Below, one piece after another: positions 8,736 through 19,029 of a DNA stretch of 34,276 nucleotides. A program made the translations under genes and the position numbers. A model generated the notes under the pieces. It saw only the letters and a list, made by a program, of their open reading frames with translations. It made no database searches and was not told the origin of the DNA. This DNA comes from Pseudomonadota bacterium (GTDB taxonomy: Bacteria > Pseudomonadota > Alphaproteobacteria > Acetobacterales > Acetobacteraceae). The stretch spans positions 1 through 34,276 of the forward strand of contig JAKAZY010000005.1 in the NCBI GenBank assembly GCA_021826425.1. The letters run 5' to 3'. The first letter of the stretch is position 1; the number at the start of each line of letters is the position of its first letter.

Positions 8736-9215
8736 TTAGAGGGCTTCGAGAATGGCCTCGGCGCGGCTGACCTCGAACCCACCCGGTTCCTCGACCGCAA
8801 CCTTGGTCACGGTACCATTTTCGATCACAAGCGCGAAACGCTGGCTGCGGACGCCCATGCCACGCGCCACCAGGTCCAGCTCCAGCCCCAACGCCTTGGT
8901 GAAGGTGGCGGAGCCATCCGCCAGGAATTGCACGGCGTCCCAGGCCTTCTGGTCCTTGGCCCAGGCGCCCAGCACAAAGGCGTCGTTCACCGCCAGGCAG
9001 ACGATCCTGTCCACGCCTTTTGCTTTTAGCTCCGGCGCCAGCTTCACGAAGCCGGGCACATGCTTGGCGCTGCAGGTGGGTGTGAAGGCGCCTGGCACGG
9101 CAAACAACACAACTTTTCCAAGGCCCAGCAGCTCCGCCGTTTCCACTTCGCGCGGGCCGTCCGGCGTAGCCAGCATTAGCTTCTGGGCCGGGATTTTGTC
9201 ACCAATTTTGATCAT
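8736..9215 (-). CDS. Peroxiredoxin (AhpC/TSA Prx5-like)
   Basis: MIKIGDKIPAQKLMLATPDGPREVETAELLGLGKVVLFAVPGAFTPTCSAKHVPGFVKLAPELKAKGVDRIVCLAVNDAFVLGAW; PGAFTPTC motif. Confidence 0.95.
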   Translation of the reverse strand: MIKIGDKIPAQKLMLATPDGPREVETAELLGLGKVVLFAVPGAFTPTCSAKHVPGFVKLAPELKAKGVDRIVCLAVNDAFVLGAWAKDQKAWDAVQFLADGSATFTKALGLELDLVARGMGVRSQRFALVIENGTVTKVAVEEPGGFEVSRAEAILEAL

Positions 9216-9326
9216 TGTCTGCCTATGTTCGTGGAACGGATGCTCCTTCTTAGGCGAAGTGGCGCGGCAGGTGAAGCCACGGCGCGGGGGCTGGCCGAGC
9301 GGCAGGCGCACGAATATAACAAGGCG

Positions 9327-9914
9327 ATGACGGAGCATGAAATTTCGGCGTCTCATCAACCTGGCTGGCTCACTGGGCAGGTGCTTCTGGCCATGCCGGC
9401 CTTGCGCGATCCGCGCTTTGCCCAGAGCGTGATCTTCGTCTGTGCGCATAACCAGGATGGCGCTATGGGACTGATGCTTAATCGTCCGTTGCGCAAGCCG
9501 AGATTCGGCGATTTGATGGAGCGATTGAAGGTGGAGCCGCACCCGCCGCGGCGCGAGCTGCCGATGGGCGAGGGCGGGCCGGTGGAGGATCATCGCGGGT
9601 TTGTGCTGCACTCGGCCGATTGGATGAGCGAAGGCAGCCTGGATGTGGACGGGGCGCATGGCTTGAGCGCCAGCATGGACGTGCTGCAGGCCGTAGCCTC
9701 TGGCAGCGGCCCTGCCCAGGCCCGGTTACTTCTGGGCTATGCCGGCTGGGGTGCCGGGCAGCTTGAGGAAGAGATTTGGCAGAATAGCTGGCTGACAGCC
9801 CCTGCAGATGATGAGATCATCTTCGACACCGACTACCGGACCAAATGGCAACGCGCGATGGCGAAGCTGAAGATTGACCCCGGGATGCTTTCGGGCGATG
9901 CCGGGCGCGCATGA
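9327..9914 (+). CDS. YqgE/AlgH family (UPF0301) protein
   Basis: GWLTGQVLLAMPALRDPRFAQSVIFVCAHNQDGAMGLMLNRPL... GYAGWGAGQLEEEIWQNSWLTAPAD. Internal ATG at 9327 fits family N-termini better than the track start at 9225. Confidence 0.93.
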   Translation: MTEHEISASHQPGWLTGQVLLAMPALRDPRFAQSVIFVCAHNQDGAMGLMLNRPLRKPRFGDLMERLKVEPHPPRRELPMGEGGPVEDHRGFVLHSADWMSEGSLDVDGAHGLSASMDVLQAVASGSGPAQARLLLGYAGWGAGQLEEEIWQNSWLTAPADDEIIFDTDYRTKWQRAMAKLKIDPGMLSGDAGRA

Positions 9915-10516
9915 AAAAACTCGTTATTGCCACCCATAATCCCGGCAAGCTCAAGGAATTCCGGACATTTCTGGCGCCACTGGGCTATGAGGTTACTTCC
10001 TCCGGGGAACTGGGCCTACCCGAACCTGCCGAAACCGCGCCAGATTTTGTGGGCAATGCCCGCATCAAGGCCGTGGCGGCGGCCAAAGCCTCAGGGCTTC
10101 CTGCGTTGGGCGATGATTCCGGGCTTTGCGTCTCGGCGTTGAATGGCCAGCCCGGCGTGTATTCTTCACGCTATGCAGGAGACGACTACCCGGGTGCCTT
10201 CGCCAAGATCATCGCCGCGGCTGAAGCCAAGAACGATTGGGAGGCATGGTTCACCTGTGCGCTTTGCCTTGCCCAGCCGGATGGCACCACTGGCACCTAT
10301 ATCGGCGAAGCGTTCGGGCGTATCGCCCCCGCGCCGCGCGGAGAAAACGGGTTCGGCTATGACCCGATCTTCATCCCCAATGGCTACGAACAGAGCTATG
10401 CCGAGCTTGGGCCTGAGAAAGACAAGATCAGCCACCGCGCGCGAGCGTTCGAGCAGATCGGCGCCGTGCTCGCGGATGCCGAAAAGCCGCGGAGTAGATT
10501 GCACATAAAGCCATGA
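9911..10516 (+). CDS. rdgB: RdgB/HAM1 family non-canonical purine NTP pyrophosphatase
   Basis: KKLVIATHNPGKLKEFRTFLAPLGYEV...LGDDSGLCVSALNGQPGVYSSRYAG...ENGFGYDPIFIPNG. ATGA overlap with the upstream gene. Confidence 0.95.
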   Translation: MKKLVIATHNPGKLKEFRTFLAPLGYEVTSSGELGLPEPAETAPDFVGNARIKAVAAAKASGLPALGDDSGLCVSALNGQPGVYSSRYAGDDYPGAFAKIIAAAEAKNDWEAWFTCALCLAQPDGTTGTYIGEAFGRIAPAPRGENGFGYDPIFIPNGYEQSYAELGPEKDKISHRARAFEQIGAVLADAEKPRSRLHIKP

Positions 10517-11427
10517 TTGCGGTTTTCGGGCATCGCGGCGCACGCGGATTATTGCCCGAAAACACGCTGCCGGGATTCGTCCTGGCGCAGCGGCTTCAGC
10601 TCACGGGGGTGGAATTTGATATCGGCGTAACGGCGGATGGCGTTGCGGTGGTGCATCATGACCCAAAGCCGAACCCTGACTCTGCCCGTGACAGCGCCGG
10701 CGTCTATGTCGGAGGTGACGCCCCGTTTATCCGCACGCTAACGTTTCAGCAGCTTGGCGCCTATGATGTCGGCCGGTTACGCGCGGGGTCTGACTACGCT
10801 GCGCGCTTTCCTGATCAAGCGCCACTTGATGGCACGCCCATTCCGATATTGGCCGAGGTACTGGCTTCATGCGCATCGCTGGATTTTCTTGTCGAGGTTA
10901 AAACCTTCCCAGACCAGCCAGAGGCAACGCTGGCGCCGAAGCAACTGGTTGAGGTGGTGGTGGGCACACTGCGAGAGGCAAAAGCCATCAACAAGGCCGT
11001 ACTTTACGCTTTCGACTGGCGGGTGCTGGAAGCAGCCGCGCTGCTGGAGCCTGCGTTGCGGCGCGGCTGCCTGACAGAGCCGCAAACCTTGGAACGTTCT
11101 GAGCTCTGGTTTGGCCAGACCCGGCTGGCCGCATTTGCACCGTGCCGACCTGGCAGTGTTCCGCGCGCGGTGGCCAGCACCGGCGCTGCCGTGTGGGCGC
11201 CGTTTCATGAGACGCTGGACGCTGCCGAGATGGATGAAGCCCGCCGCCTCGGCCTAGCGGTGATCCCCTGGACGGTGAACGAGGCCGCGGATATCCGCCG
11301 CATGAGCGAGCTTGGTGTGGACGGCATGATTTCTGACAGGCCAGACCGGGTGAAGGAGATGCTAGAGGCGGATGGCGTTACGATCGCCCCGCCGGGTTTT
11401 GTCGCTAGGTTAGGACGGGGGCGATGA
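10513..11427 (+). CDS. Glycerophosphodiester phosphodiesterase family protein
   Basis: IAVFGHRGARGLLPENTLPGFVLAQRLQLTGVEFDIGVTADGVAVVHHDPKPNPDS: GDPD HRG..ENT and E-x-D motifs. Confidence 0.92.
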   Translation: MIAVFGHRGARGLLPENTLPGFVLAQRLQLTGVEFDIGVTADGVAVVHHDPKPNPDSARDSAGVYVGGDAPFIRTLTFQQLGAYDVGRLRAGSDYAARFPDQAPLDGTPIPILAEVLASCASLDFLVEVKTFPDQPEATLAPKQLVEVVVGTLREAKAINKAVLYAFDWRVLEAAALLEPALRRGCLTEPQTLERSELWFGQTRLAAFAPCRPGSVPRAVASTGAAVWAPFHETLDAAEMDEARRLGLAVIPWTVNEAADIRRMSELGVDGMISDRPDRVKEMLEADGVTIAPPGFVARLGRGR

Positions 11428-11476
11428 CATCAGGTTAACCCGCGTTGCGGATCAACCTGAAATGATCACATCCTAA
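11410..11476. repeat. Palindromic intergenic element, copy B (spans the convergent GDPD/secA junction)
   Basis: TTAGGA (11410-11415) ... TCCTAA (11471-11476) terminal inverted repeat; inner TCAGGTT (11430-11436) / AACCTGA (11454-11460). Contains the GDPD TGA and the secA TAG (minus strand). Confidence 0.65.
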
Positions 11477-14181
11477 ACCTTGCCGTGACAGTATTTGAAT
11501 TTTTTGCCGGAGCCGCAGGGGCAGGCCGCGTTGCGCGGTGTCGCACCCCAGGTTTCGGGCCGGGCTGGGTTCACCTCTGCCTCATCGAAAACGGGAAGCA
11601 ACGCATCTGTATTGCGCACCACCGGCTCGGCCAAAGCCAGACCGCCCTGCATCGCGCCCGGCTCGGGGTGAGATTCCACCATCGCCGGCGGTGCGGGTTC
11701 GGCGGGCATCTGAACCTGCACGTGCGCCATCGCCAGGGTCACGCGCTCTTTCAAATCGTCCAGCATCGCTGCGAACATCGCGAAGGCCTCGCGCTTATAT
11801 TCGTTCAGCGGGTCGCGCTGGCCATAACCGCGAAGGCCAATGCCCTGGCGCAGATAATCCAGCGCCAGTAGATGCTCCTTCCAGACGGTATCCAACGTCT
11901 GCAACAGCACGGATTTCTCGATATAGGCGATAAGCTGCTGACCAAACTGCACGGCCTTGGCGGCTGCGGCTTGCTCGGCCGTCTGCTCGATCCGCTCGCG
12001 CAGATGTACTTCGTCGATGCCCTCTTCAGCCGCCCAATCCACAATTGGCAGATCCAGCGCCAGCACGCGGTTCACATCAGCGGCCAACTCGGCGGATTGC
12101 CATTGCTCGGCGAAGGCTTTCTCCGGCACGCGGTTTTCCACCATCGCGGAGATTACATCGGCGCGCATTTCGGTTACGACATCAGCGACGCTGTCCGTGC
12201 TCATAAACTCGCGGCGCTGGGCATAAACTTCCTTGCGCTGGTCGTTCATCACGTCGTCATATTTCAGCACGTTCTTGCGCATATCGAAATTACGAACTTC
12301 GACCTTCTTCTGCGCCTTCTCCAATGCCTTGTTGATCCAGGGGTGGATGATCGCCTCGCCATCCCTGAGCCCCAGCTTCTGCAACATGCTGCCCATCCGG
12401 TCGGAGCCGAAAATACGCATCAGATCGTCTTCGAGCGAGAGAAAGAAGCGTGATGCACCGGGGTCGCCTTGCCGGCCAGAGCGGCCGCGCAGCTGGTTGT
12501 CGATGCGCCGGCTTTCATGGCGCTCCGTGCCGATGACAAACAACCCGCCCGCCGCTTTCACCAGGTTGTGGTTGGCGTCGATCTCGGCGCGCAAGGCCGC
12601 CGGATCCACACCCGGTTCCAGCGCCAAGCGCATCTCGTAATTACCGCCGAGTTTGATGTCCGTGCCGCGCCCGGCCATATTGGTGGCGATGGTGATGGCG
12701 CCTGGTGCTCCGGCCTGGGCGACGATTTTGGCTTCCTGCTCATGGAAGCGGGCGTTTAGCACGCTGTGTTTGATGCCCTTCCTGTCGAGGAGGCTGGAGA
12801 TGATCTCGCTCTTCTCGATGCTCGTGGTGCCGACAAGCACCGGCTGGCCACGCTCCCGGCATTCGCTGATCAGTTTTGCCACCGCCTCATATTTCTCGGC
12901 GGCGGTACGGTATACCTCGTCGTCCTGGTCGTCGCGCGCCACCGGCACATTGGTGGGAATTTCGACGACGGTCAGCTTGTAGATCTGCTCGAACTCGTCC
13001 GCCTCCGTCATCGCGGTGCCGGTCATGCCAGCCAACTTGGGGTAGAGGCGGAAATAATTCTGGAAGGTGATGGAGGCGAGCGTCTGGTTCTCCTGTTGAA
13101 CCTCCACCCGCTCCTTGGCTTCCAGCGCTTGGTGCAGACCATCAGAATAGCGTCGGCCCTCCAGCATACGGCCGGTAAACTCGTCGATGATGACGATCTT
13201 ACCCTCACGCACGATGTAATCCACATCGCGGGCAAACAACGTGCGGGCGCGCAAGGATTGCTGCACATGATGCACCAGGGGCACGTTGGTGCGGTCGTAA
13301 AGCCCGCCGGAGAGCAGCCCGGCGGCTTGCATCATCTCCTCCACGGTTTCGGCACCCAGCTCGGTCATGTTTACCGTGCGGGCTTTTTCGTCTTTCTCAT
13401 AAAATTCATGTTTGCCGTCGTCGGCCACATCCCCGCGTGAGAGGAAGGCTTCCACCACCGTATCCACCTGGGCGTAGAGGCCGACAGGTTCATCGGACGG
13501 GCCGGAGATGATCAGCGGCGTGCGGGCTTCGTCGATCAGGATACTATCCACCTCGTCCACGATGGCAAAGCTGAAGGGCCGCTGAACCATATCCTCCAGC
13601 CGGTACTTCATATTGTCGCGCAGATAATCGAAGCCGAATTCGTTATTGGTGCCGTAAGTGATATCGGCGGCATAGGCGACGCGCCGGTCCGGTTCTTCCA
13701 CACCAGGCACAATAACGCCGGTGGAAAGCCCTAGAAAGCCGTAAAGCTGGCCCATCTGCTCGGCATCGCGCCGGGCCAGGTAGTCGTTGACGGTGACGAC
13801 ATGCACGCCCCGGCCGTTGAGCGCATTGAGATAGACAGCGAGTGTGGCGACCAGGGTCTTGCCCTCGCCGGTCTTCATCTCGGCGATGCGCCCTTCATGC
13901 AGTACCATGCCGCCGATCAGCTGCACGTCAAAATGGCGCATGCCGAGCACGCGCCGGGAGGCCTCACGCACCACGGCGAAGGCTTCCTCCAGGATATCGT
14001 CCAGGCGCTCACCCTGTTCCAGCCGGGTTTTGAATTCCTGGGTTTTGGCGGTCAGCGCCGCGTCGTCCAGCGCTGCCACCTGTGGTTCCAGCGCGTTGAT
14101 GGCCGCAACCCGGCGCTTGAAGCTTTTCAGGGTACGGTCGTTGCTGGAGCCGAAAACGGCGCGGGCGAGGCTGGATAACAT
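11473..14181 (-). CDS. secA: Preprotein translocase ATPase SecA
   Basis: [66 protein letters not shown]-terminal [15 protein letters not shown] zinc motif. Confidence 0.98.
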   Translation of the reverse strand: MLSSLARAVFGSSNDRTLKSFKRRVAAINALEPQVAALDDAALTAKTQEFKTRLEQGERLDDILEEAFAVVREASRRVLGMRHFDVQLIGGMVLHEGRIAEMKTGEGKTLVATLAVYLNALNGRGVHVVTVNDYLARRDAEQMGQLYGFLGLSTGVIVPGVEEPDRRVAYAADITYGTNNEFGFDYLRDNMKYRLEDMVQRPFSFAIVDEVDSILIDEARTPLIISGPSDEPVGLYAQVDTVVEAFLSRGDVADDGKHEFYEKDEKARTVNMTELGAETVEEMMQAAGLLSGGLYDRTNVPLVHHVQQSLRARTLFARDVDYIVREGKIVIIDEFTGRMLEGRRYSDGLHQALEAKERVEVQQENQTLASITFQNYFRLYPKLAGMTGTAMTEADEFEQIYKLTVVEIPTNVPVARDDQDDEVYRTAAEKYEAVAKLISECRERGQPVLVGTTSIEKSEIISSLLDRKGIKHSVLNARFHEQEAKIVAQAGAPGAITIATNMAGRGTDIKLGGNYEMRLALEPGVDPAALRAEIDANHNLVKAAGGLFVIGTERHESRRIDNQLRGRSGRQGDPGASRFFLSLEDDLMRIFGSDRMGSMLQKLGLRDGEAIIHPWINKALEKAQKKVEVRNFDMRKNVLKYDDVMNDQRKEVYAQRREFMSTDSVADVVTEMRADVISAMVENRVPEKAFAEQWQSAELAADVNRVLALDLPIVDWAAEEGIDEVHLRERIEQTAEQAAAAKAVQFGQQLIAYIEKSVLLQTLDTVWKEHLLALDYLRQGIGLRGYGQRDPLNEYKREAFAMFAAMLDDLKERVTLAMAHVQVQMPAEPAPPAMVESHPEPGAMQGGLALAEPVVRNTDALLPVFDEAEVNPARPETWGATPRNAACPCGSGKKFKYCHGKV

Positions 14182-14344
14182 GATGGGGGTGAGATCCGCA
14201 CTTACAGTAAAAGATTGAGGCTGACATAGTAGCAGGGGGGGGCAGGGTCAATTCATCCGCCGTGCGGGGTGGAAAACGGCCAAGCCTTGCCCGGCAGCGG
14301 GCTTTGGCCCATAGGTGCCGCATCCTCAGAATAAGGTTGAACAT

Positions 14345-15229
14345 ATGCGTCGGTTGTCTAAGCTTTCCGCCCTGGCTCTCACGCTTGCCCTGGCCGCTCC
14401 GGCGGCATTCGCGCAGCCGGCCCCGGCCGGGCCAAAGGATTCCGATCCGGTGGTCGCCACGGTCAATGGCATCAAGATCCATATGAGCCAGATCCAGGCT
14501 GATGCGCAGAACTTGCCGCCGCAGGCGCAGCAATTATCGCCCCAGCAGCTGCTGCCGCTGCTGATTAACCAGGAAGTGGACCGCAAGGCCTTGCTGATTG
14601 CCGCGCAGAAAGAAAACCTGGAGAGTGACCCGGCTGTGGCTGCCCGCATGAAGGCCGCTGCCGATGTTCAGCTTGAAAATGCCTATGTGCAGAAGGCTGT
14701 GGCCGCGCAGGTGACCGATACCGCCGTGCAGGCCGAGTATAACCGCGACTATGCCGGCAAACCCGGCCCCGAGCAGGTGGATGCCCGCCATATCCTGGTT
14801 TCCTCGGAAGCTCAGGCGGAGGACATCATCAAACAGCTCAATAAGGGCGCTGACTTCGCCAAGCTGGCGGAGAAATACAGCATCGACCCCGGTGCGAAGA
14901 ATGGCGGCGAGCTGGGTTGGTTCTCCAAGGACGAGATGGTGCCCGCCTTTGCCGATGCCGCCTTCGCGCTGAAGAAGGGCCAGTACACCAAAACCCCGGT
15001 CCACACCCAGTTCGGCTGGCACGTGATCCTGAACGAAGGCCATCGCACCGCCCCCACCCCGACCCTGGCCGACGTGCAGGACCAGATACGTCAGAAGCTG
15101 AGTGACCAGGTGGTGCAGGCAACGCTGGACAAAGTGCGCAGCCAGGTGAAGGTCCAGGTGTTTGGCCCGGATGGAAAGCCGGTGCCGCAGACCGCACCGG
15201 ATGCCTCCGCCAGCGGCGCCAGCAAGTAG
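14345..15229 (+). CDS. Periplasmic parvulin-type peptidylprolyl isomerase
   Basis: Signal peptide MRRLSKLSALALTLALAAPAAFAQ; QVDARHILVSSEAQAEDIIKQLNKGADFAKLAEKYSIDPGAKNGGELGWFSKDEMVPAFADAAFALKKG...GWHVI. Confidence 0.93.
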   Translation: MRRLSKLSALALTLALAAPAAFAQPAPAGPKDSDPVVATVNGIKIHMSQIQADAQNLPPQAQQLSPQQLLPLLINQEVDRKALLIAAQKENLESDPAVAARMKAAADVQLENAYVQKAVAAQVTDTAVQAEYNRDYAGKPGPEQVDARHILVSSEAQAEDIIKQLNKGADFAKLAEKYSIDPGAKNGGELGWFSKDEMVPAFADAAFALKKGQYTKTPVHTQFGWHVILNEGHRTAPTPTLADVQDQIRQKLSDQVVQATLDKVRSQVKVQVFGPDGKPVPQTAPDASASGASK

Positions 15230-15235
15230 GCTGAC

Positions 15236-16465
15236 ATGGTTGGCCAGCTTCCCGTCTCTCCCTTAGCGCTTCCCCTGCCTGAGCTGCCGCCCATCGCGGG
15301 CGTACGCATGGCCACCGCGGCGACGGGGATTCGCTACAAAGGGCGAACGGATGTGTTGCTGGCCGAGCTGGCTGAGGGCACCAATGTGGCGGGTGTGTTC
15401 ACCCGCAACCAATGCCCCGGCGCGCCGGTTAGCTGGTGCCGGGAGGTGCTGTCCGGCGGCACCGCCCGCGCCCTGGTGGTAAATGCCGGCAATGCTAATG
15501 TGTTCACCGGCGCTGCCGGTGCCCGCGCTGCAGAAACCACGGCCGCCGCCGCCGCTGCCACCCTGGGCACCCAACCCGGCCAGATATTCCTGGCCTCCAC
15601 CGGCGTTATCGGCGAGCCGCTGCCGGCTGAAAAAATCGTCGCGGTGATGGACGCGCTGAAGGCAGACCTCACGGCGGACCGTTTCGCCGAGGCAGCCTGC
15701 GCCATCATGACCACCGACACCTTTCCGAAGGGCGCCACCCGCACCGCACGGCTGGGCGGGGTGGAGGTGCGGATCAACGGTATCGCCAAGGGCTCGGGCA
15801 TGATCGCGCCGGACATGGCGACGATGCTGAGCTTTATTTTCACCGATGCCGCGATTCCCGCCCCGGCTTTGCAGGCCATGCTCTCCAAGGGCGTGGAAAA
15901 CACATTCAACTGCATCACCATCGATTCCGATACCTCGACATCGGACACCGTGCTGCTCTTCGCCACTGGCCAGGCCGGCAACAAACCCACGCAAGACCCT
16001 GGCGCGCTGGCGGATTTCCGCCGTGCCTTGCACGAGGTCCTGCACGACCTGGCGATGATGGTTGTACGTGACGGTGAGGGTGCTCAGAAACTCGTCACCA
16101 TCAATGTTGAGGGCGCTGTCAGCCATGCCTCGGCCAAGCGCATCGGTATGGTCATCGCCAACTCCCCGTTGGTGAAAACCGCCATCGCGGGCGAGGATGC
16201 GAATTGGGGCCGTATTGTCATGGCTGTCGGCAAAGCGGGCGAACCGGCGGACCGCGACAAGCTGGGTGTGGCGGTAGGCGGCGTCTGGATGGCGCAGAAC
16301 GGAGGCGTGGTGCCGGGCTATAATGAAGCGCCCGTGGTTCAGCACATGAAGGGCCGCGAAATCGAAATCACCGTCGATATCGGCCTGGGTGATGGCCACG
16401 CCACCGTTTGGACATGCGACCTCACCCACGGCTATATCGACATTAATGGCTCCTACCGGAGCTAA
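15236..16465 (+). CDS. argJ: Bifunctional glutamate N-acetyltransferase/ornithine acetyltransferase
   Basis: [63 protein letters not shown] (autoproteolytic region here is APDMATML), terminal YTEN-like ING. Confidence 0.96.
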   Translation: MVGQLPVSPLALPLPELPPIAGVRMATAATGIRYKGRTDVLLAELAEGTNVAGVFTRNQCPGAPVSWCREVLSGGTARALVVNAGNANVFTGAAGARAAETTAAAAAATLGTQPGQIFLASTGVIGEPLPAEKIVAVMDALKADLTADRFAEAACAIMTTDTFPKGATRTARLGGVEVRINGIAKGSGMIAPDMATMLSFIFTDAAIPAPALQAMLSKGVENTFNCITIDSDTSTSDTVLLFATGQAGNKPTQDPGALADFRRALHEVLHDLAMMVVRDGEGAQKLVTINVEGAVSHASAKRIGMVIANSPLVKTAIAGEDANWGRIVMAVGKAGEPADRDKLGVAVGGVWMAQNGGVVPGYNEAPVVQHMKGREIEITVDIGLGDGHATVWTCDLTHGYIDINGSYRS

Positions 16466-16499
16466 AACAGCGACTTTTCGAGAGAGCGGCCTGCGTTGG

Positions 16500-16706
16500 T
16501 CATTCGACGTCGATCGTGTCCTCAACGATATGGGTGAGATGCACAGCGTCGATTTGCAGCGTCATTTTGGCTTTTAGCCGCGCGCTGGGCTTGATCGTTC
16601 CGGCTTTCACACCTGCCGCGATCGCGGCTTCAATTTCGCGCTGCGAACTGACGCCGACTGTCTTGAGGAATTTGCGAACCGACATATTGAGTTTTTCTGA
16701 GTCCAT
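16500..16706 (-). CDS. Small protein resembling DUF6494 family
   Basis: MDSEKLNMSVRKFLKTVGVSSQREIEAAIAAGVKAGTIKPSARLKAKMTLQIDAVHLTHIVEDTIDVE; start chosen at the second Met (track start 16727). Family name from memory. Confidence 0.75.
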   Translation of the reverse strand: MDSEKLNMSVRKFLKTVGVSSQREIEAAIAAGVKAGTIKPSARLKAKMTLQIDAVHLTHIVEDTIDVE

Positions 16707-16823
16707 CCTGATTATCCTCCTGTGCACATATCTTTGATATCGCGTGGCGCCAACACCGTAATGATGCGCGTTCTGGCGATTGAAAGAAAAGAGAAAACAC
16801 TTGCGGGTAACGTTTTTTTCATT

Positions 16824-17168
16824 TCACCGTTTAATCACCACATAGGTCTTGCGCACCGTCTCCTCGATCTTCCAAACTCCAAGACTATTCGCGGGCAGCA
16901 GAAACGCATCCCCCGCCGTAAAGTGGATTTCTTTCCCGCCATCTGGCGTAAAGCTGCCCTTGCCGGCGATGAAATGGCAAAATTCCTGGTCGGTAATTTG
17001 CCGCCGCCATATGCCCGGCGTGCATTCCCAGATGCCGGTTTCCACCTGGTCCGCGCGCTTCACCTCCAGGCTGGAAACCTGGGAGACGGGTTCGCCCAAG
17101 GGCACCGCCACGGGACCGGAGGGGCCGAGATCGGCGATGAGACTATCGTGCAAATGTGTAATGCTCAT
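16824..17168 (-). CDS. Cupin domain protein (EutQ-like/cupin_3)
   Basis: VETGIWECTPGIWRRQITDQEFCHFIAGKGSFTPDGGKEIHFTAGDAFLLPANSLGVWKIEETVRKTYVVIKR. Confidence 0.88.
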   Translation of the reverse strand: MSITHLHDSLIADLGPSGPVAVPLGEPVSQVSSLEVKRADQVETGIWECTPGIWRRQITDQEFCHFIAGKGSFTPDGGKEIHFTAGDAFLLPANSLGVWKIEETVRKTYVVIKR

Positions 17169-17251
17169 GAAGAATATTCCATGTTCAAAATTATCTTGTC
17201 AGCCCTTGCATGCGCGCCGCCAAGCCAACTCCTTAAAACGACAGCCATAAC

Positions 17252-18436
17252 CTATTCAAGCGCGTCCACTGTTCCATTGCTCGTAACAACATCTACGGCC
17301 TTGCCATTGACGACCGGCGGCGTGACCACCAGCGGGGTATTGTAAAGCCACAGGGCTTTGCCGGTTGCGGCATTGAAGGCGCCAATGGCGTGGTCGTTTA
17401 TCTTTAGCACGACCGCGTTTTCGGCGGCCCAGAATTCGGGTTGTGAAAACGGTGTACCGTTGAGATCTGTCTGCCATACCAGCTTGCCGGTTTTGGCGTC
17501 GAGCGCAACCAACTGGCCTGCACGGTTCGCAACAATCACCAACTGCCCGGCCAAAATCGGCGAAAATACCGCATAATCTTCCATGTCATACTGCCAGAGC
17601 TGCCGGCCATTCGTCACGTTGAGCGCATATACCGAATGGTCTTCTGTCACGACATAAGCCGTACCCCGCGCAATGACCGCCGCAACATCGACGTTGCCGG
17701 CAGAGTCACTCCAGAGCGATTTGCCGGTGTTAAGGTCAAAGCCGTCGATATTTCCGCCCTGATCACCAATGACGACGACACCGTCGCTAATGGCGGGCGT
17801 GGCTGTGAATACATAGCCCGTTGTGCCGGTCCATTTGACCGCTCCGGTTTTGGCGTCGAGCGCGTAAACATTATGGTCGCCCGAGCCAAAGACCACGAAG
17901 CCGCCTGCCACCACTGGCGATGTCAGCGGGGCGCCATTGCCGGGAAACTGCCAAAGCCGCTTTGAAGGGGCCGCGCCGCTGGGTAAAAAAGCATACAGGC
18001 TATGCCCGTCGCTCTGTGCGAACAACATGCCGCCGCTGAGGATGGAGGCTTGGCTGCACATACATTCCGGTGGCTGATGGCGCGTATATTGCCAAATCAA
18101 GAAGCCGGTTTTCGCATCAATTGCCCGCAGGAAATGCGTGTTGCCGATGTCCGAGGCAACAAAAATTTGTGTTTTACCCACAGTCGGCGGGATGCTGATC
18201 GCTCCCTGCGTCGCGTAACTCCAGAGCAGCTTGCCGCTTTGCTCAGCAACCGCGAACAGGTTTGGGCCCGTTGGCTGTATGCTGGTCAGAAACAGGCTGC
18301 CGTTGCGCGCTTGCGGCGGAGAATAGACGGGAGCATCCAGATTTACCGACCAAATAATTCGCGGCGCAGGGGCTGCGTGAGCATTTGTTATAGTGGTTCC
18401 AAGAACCAATAAACCGGCCAATAGGAAACGGGACAT
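17252..18436 (-). CDS. Secreted PQQ-binding-like beta-propeller repeat protein
   Basis: Signal peptide MSRFLLAGLLVLGTTITNAHAAP; repeated blades of form VYALDAKTGAVKWTGT, VYALNVTNGRQLWQYD, LVALDAKTGKLVWQTD, IGAFNAATGKALWLYN. Confidence 0.9.
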   Translation of the reverse strand: MSRFLLAGLLVLGTTITNAHAAPAPRIIWSVNLDAPVYSPPQARNGSLFLTSIQPTGPNLFAVAEQSGKLLWSYATQGAISIPPTVGKTQIFVASDIGNTHFLRAIDAKTGFLIWQYTRHQPPECMCSQASILSGGMLFAQSDGHSLYAFLPSGAAPSKRLWQFPGNGAPLTSPVVAGGFVVFGSGDHNVYALDAKTGAVKWTGTTGYVFTATPAISDGVVVIGDQGGNIDGFDLNTGKSLWSDSAGNVDVAAVIARGTAYVVTEDHSVYALNVTNGRQLWQYDMEDYAVFSPILAGQLVIVANRAGQLVALDAKTGKLVWQTDLNGTPFSQPEFWAAENAVVLKINDHAIGAFNAATGKALWLYNTPLVVTPPVVNGKAVDVVTSNGTVDALE

Positions 18437-18620
18437 GCTGCACTTTCATTGTGTGCACGGGCCTATCCACGTCGCACAAAATGCCTTTTGGCGACAAACA
18501 TTCTAACGTGTCAATGTTTGCTGCAACGCGGTATGGCATATCCGCCAAGGACAACAACGGCCCAAGCCTTTCCCGGATTGGCTCGATACGAACAGCTAAA
18601 ATGGTTCGAGTGGCTAGTCT

Positions 18621-19028
18621 CTACCCCCGGTTTGCACCCTCACGGATAAGCAGGGCCAGAACGGCCAGAAACTCGATCCCGTCGACCCAGACAGAGAGCG
18701 TATGGCCCCGGTTGAAGGCGGCGGTGTTGCCCGCCGCCTGGTAGGCGTTGAGGCGCGGGATGAGCCAGAACCAGGCCCAGAAGGTGGCAGCAAAAATGAG
18801 GCCGGGCACCAGCGCGGCGCGGCTGCGGCGTAGGCCGTAGCCCAGCAGCGCCAGCCCGGAAGTGGCCAGCATGAAGCCATAATAGGACGGAAAACAGCCC
18901 TTCACGAACGGCCCGGCCACGGAAAGCGGAAGCCGGCTGAAGGCCAGATAGGTGAAAATGGGAAATAGCAGCATCCCGCCCGCCAGCAGGCCAAGGCCCG
19001 TGAGGGACAGAATGCCGCCGATGCGCAT
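18621..19028 (-). CDS. DUF4149-like four-TM membrane protein
   Basis: GGMLLFPIFTYLAFSRLPLSVAGPFVKGCFPSYYGFMLATSGLALLGYG...AFNRGHTLSVWVDGIEFLAVLALLIRE; hydrophobic TM pattern. Confidence 0.75.
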   Translation of the reverse strand: MRIGGILSLTGLGLLAGGMLLFPIFTYLAFSRLPLSVAGPFVKGCFPSYYGFMLATSGLALLGYGLRRSRAALVPGLIFAATFWAWFWLIPRLNAYQAAGNTAAFNRGHTLSVWVDGIEFLAVLALLIREGANRG

Positions 19029-19029
19029 A

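Noticed and set aside
15263-16525. 420-aa minus-strand ORF antisense to argJ
   Set aside because: ArgJ on the plus strand is unambiguous; the antisense ORF has no recognisable family features.
16722-17345. 207-aa plus-strand ORF over the cupin gene
   Set aside because: The cupin on the minus strand has a coherent fold signature; this ORF does not.
17252-18436. PQQ-repeat protein as BamB or a PQQ-dependent dehydrogenase
   Set aside because: Lacks the lipobox expected for BamB and the heme/catalytic domains of quinoprotein dehydrogenases; only the beta-propeller repeat assignment is supported.
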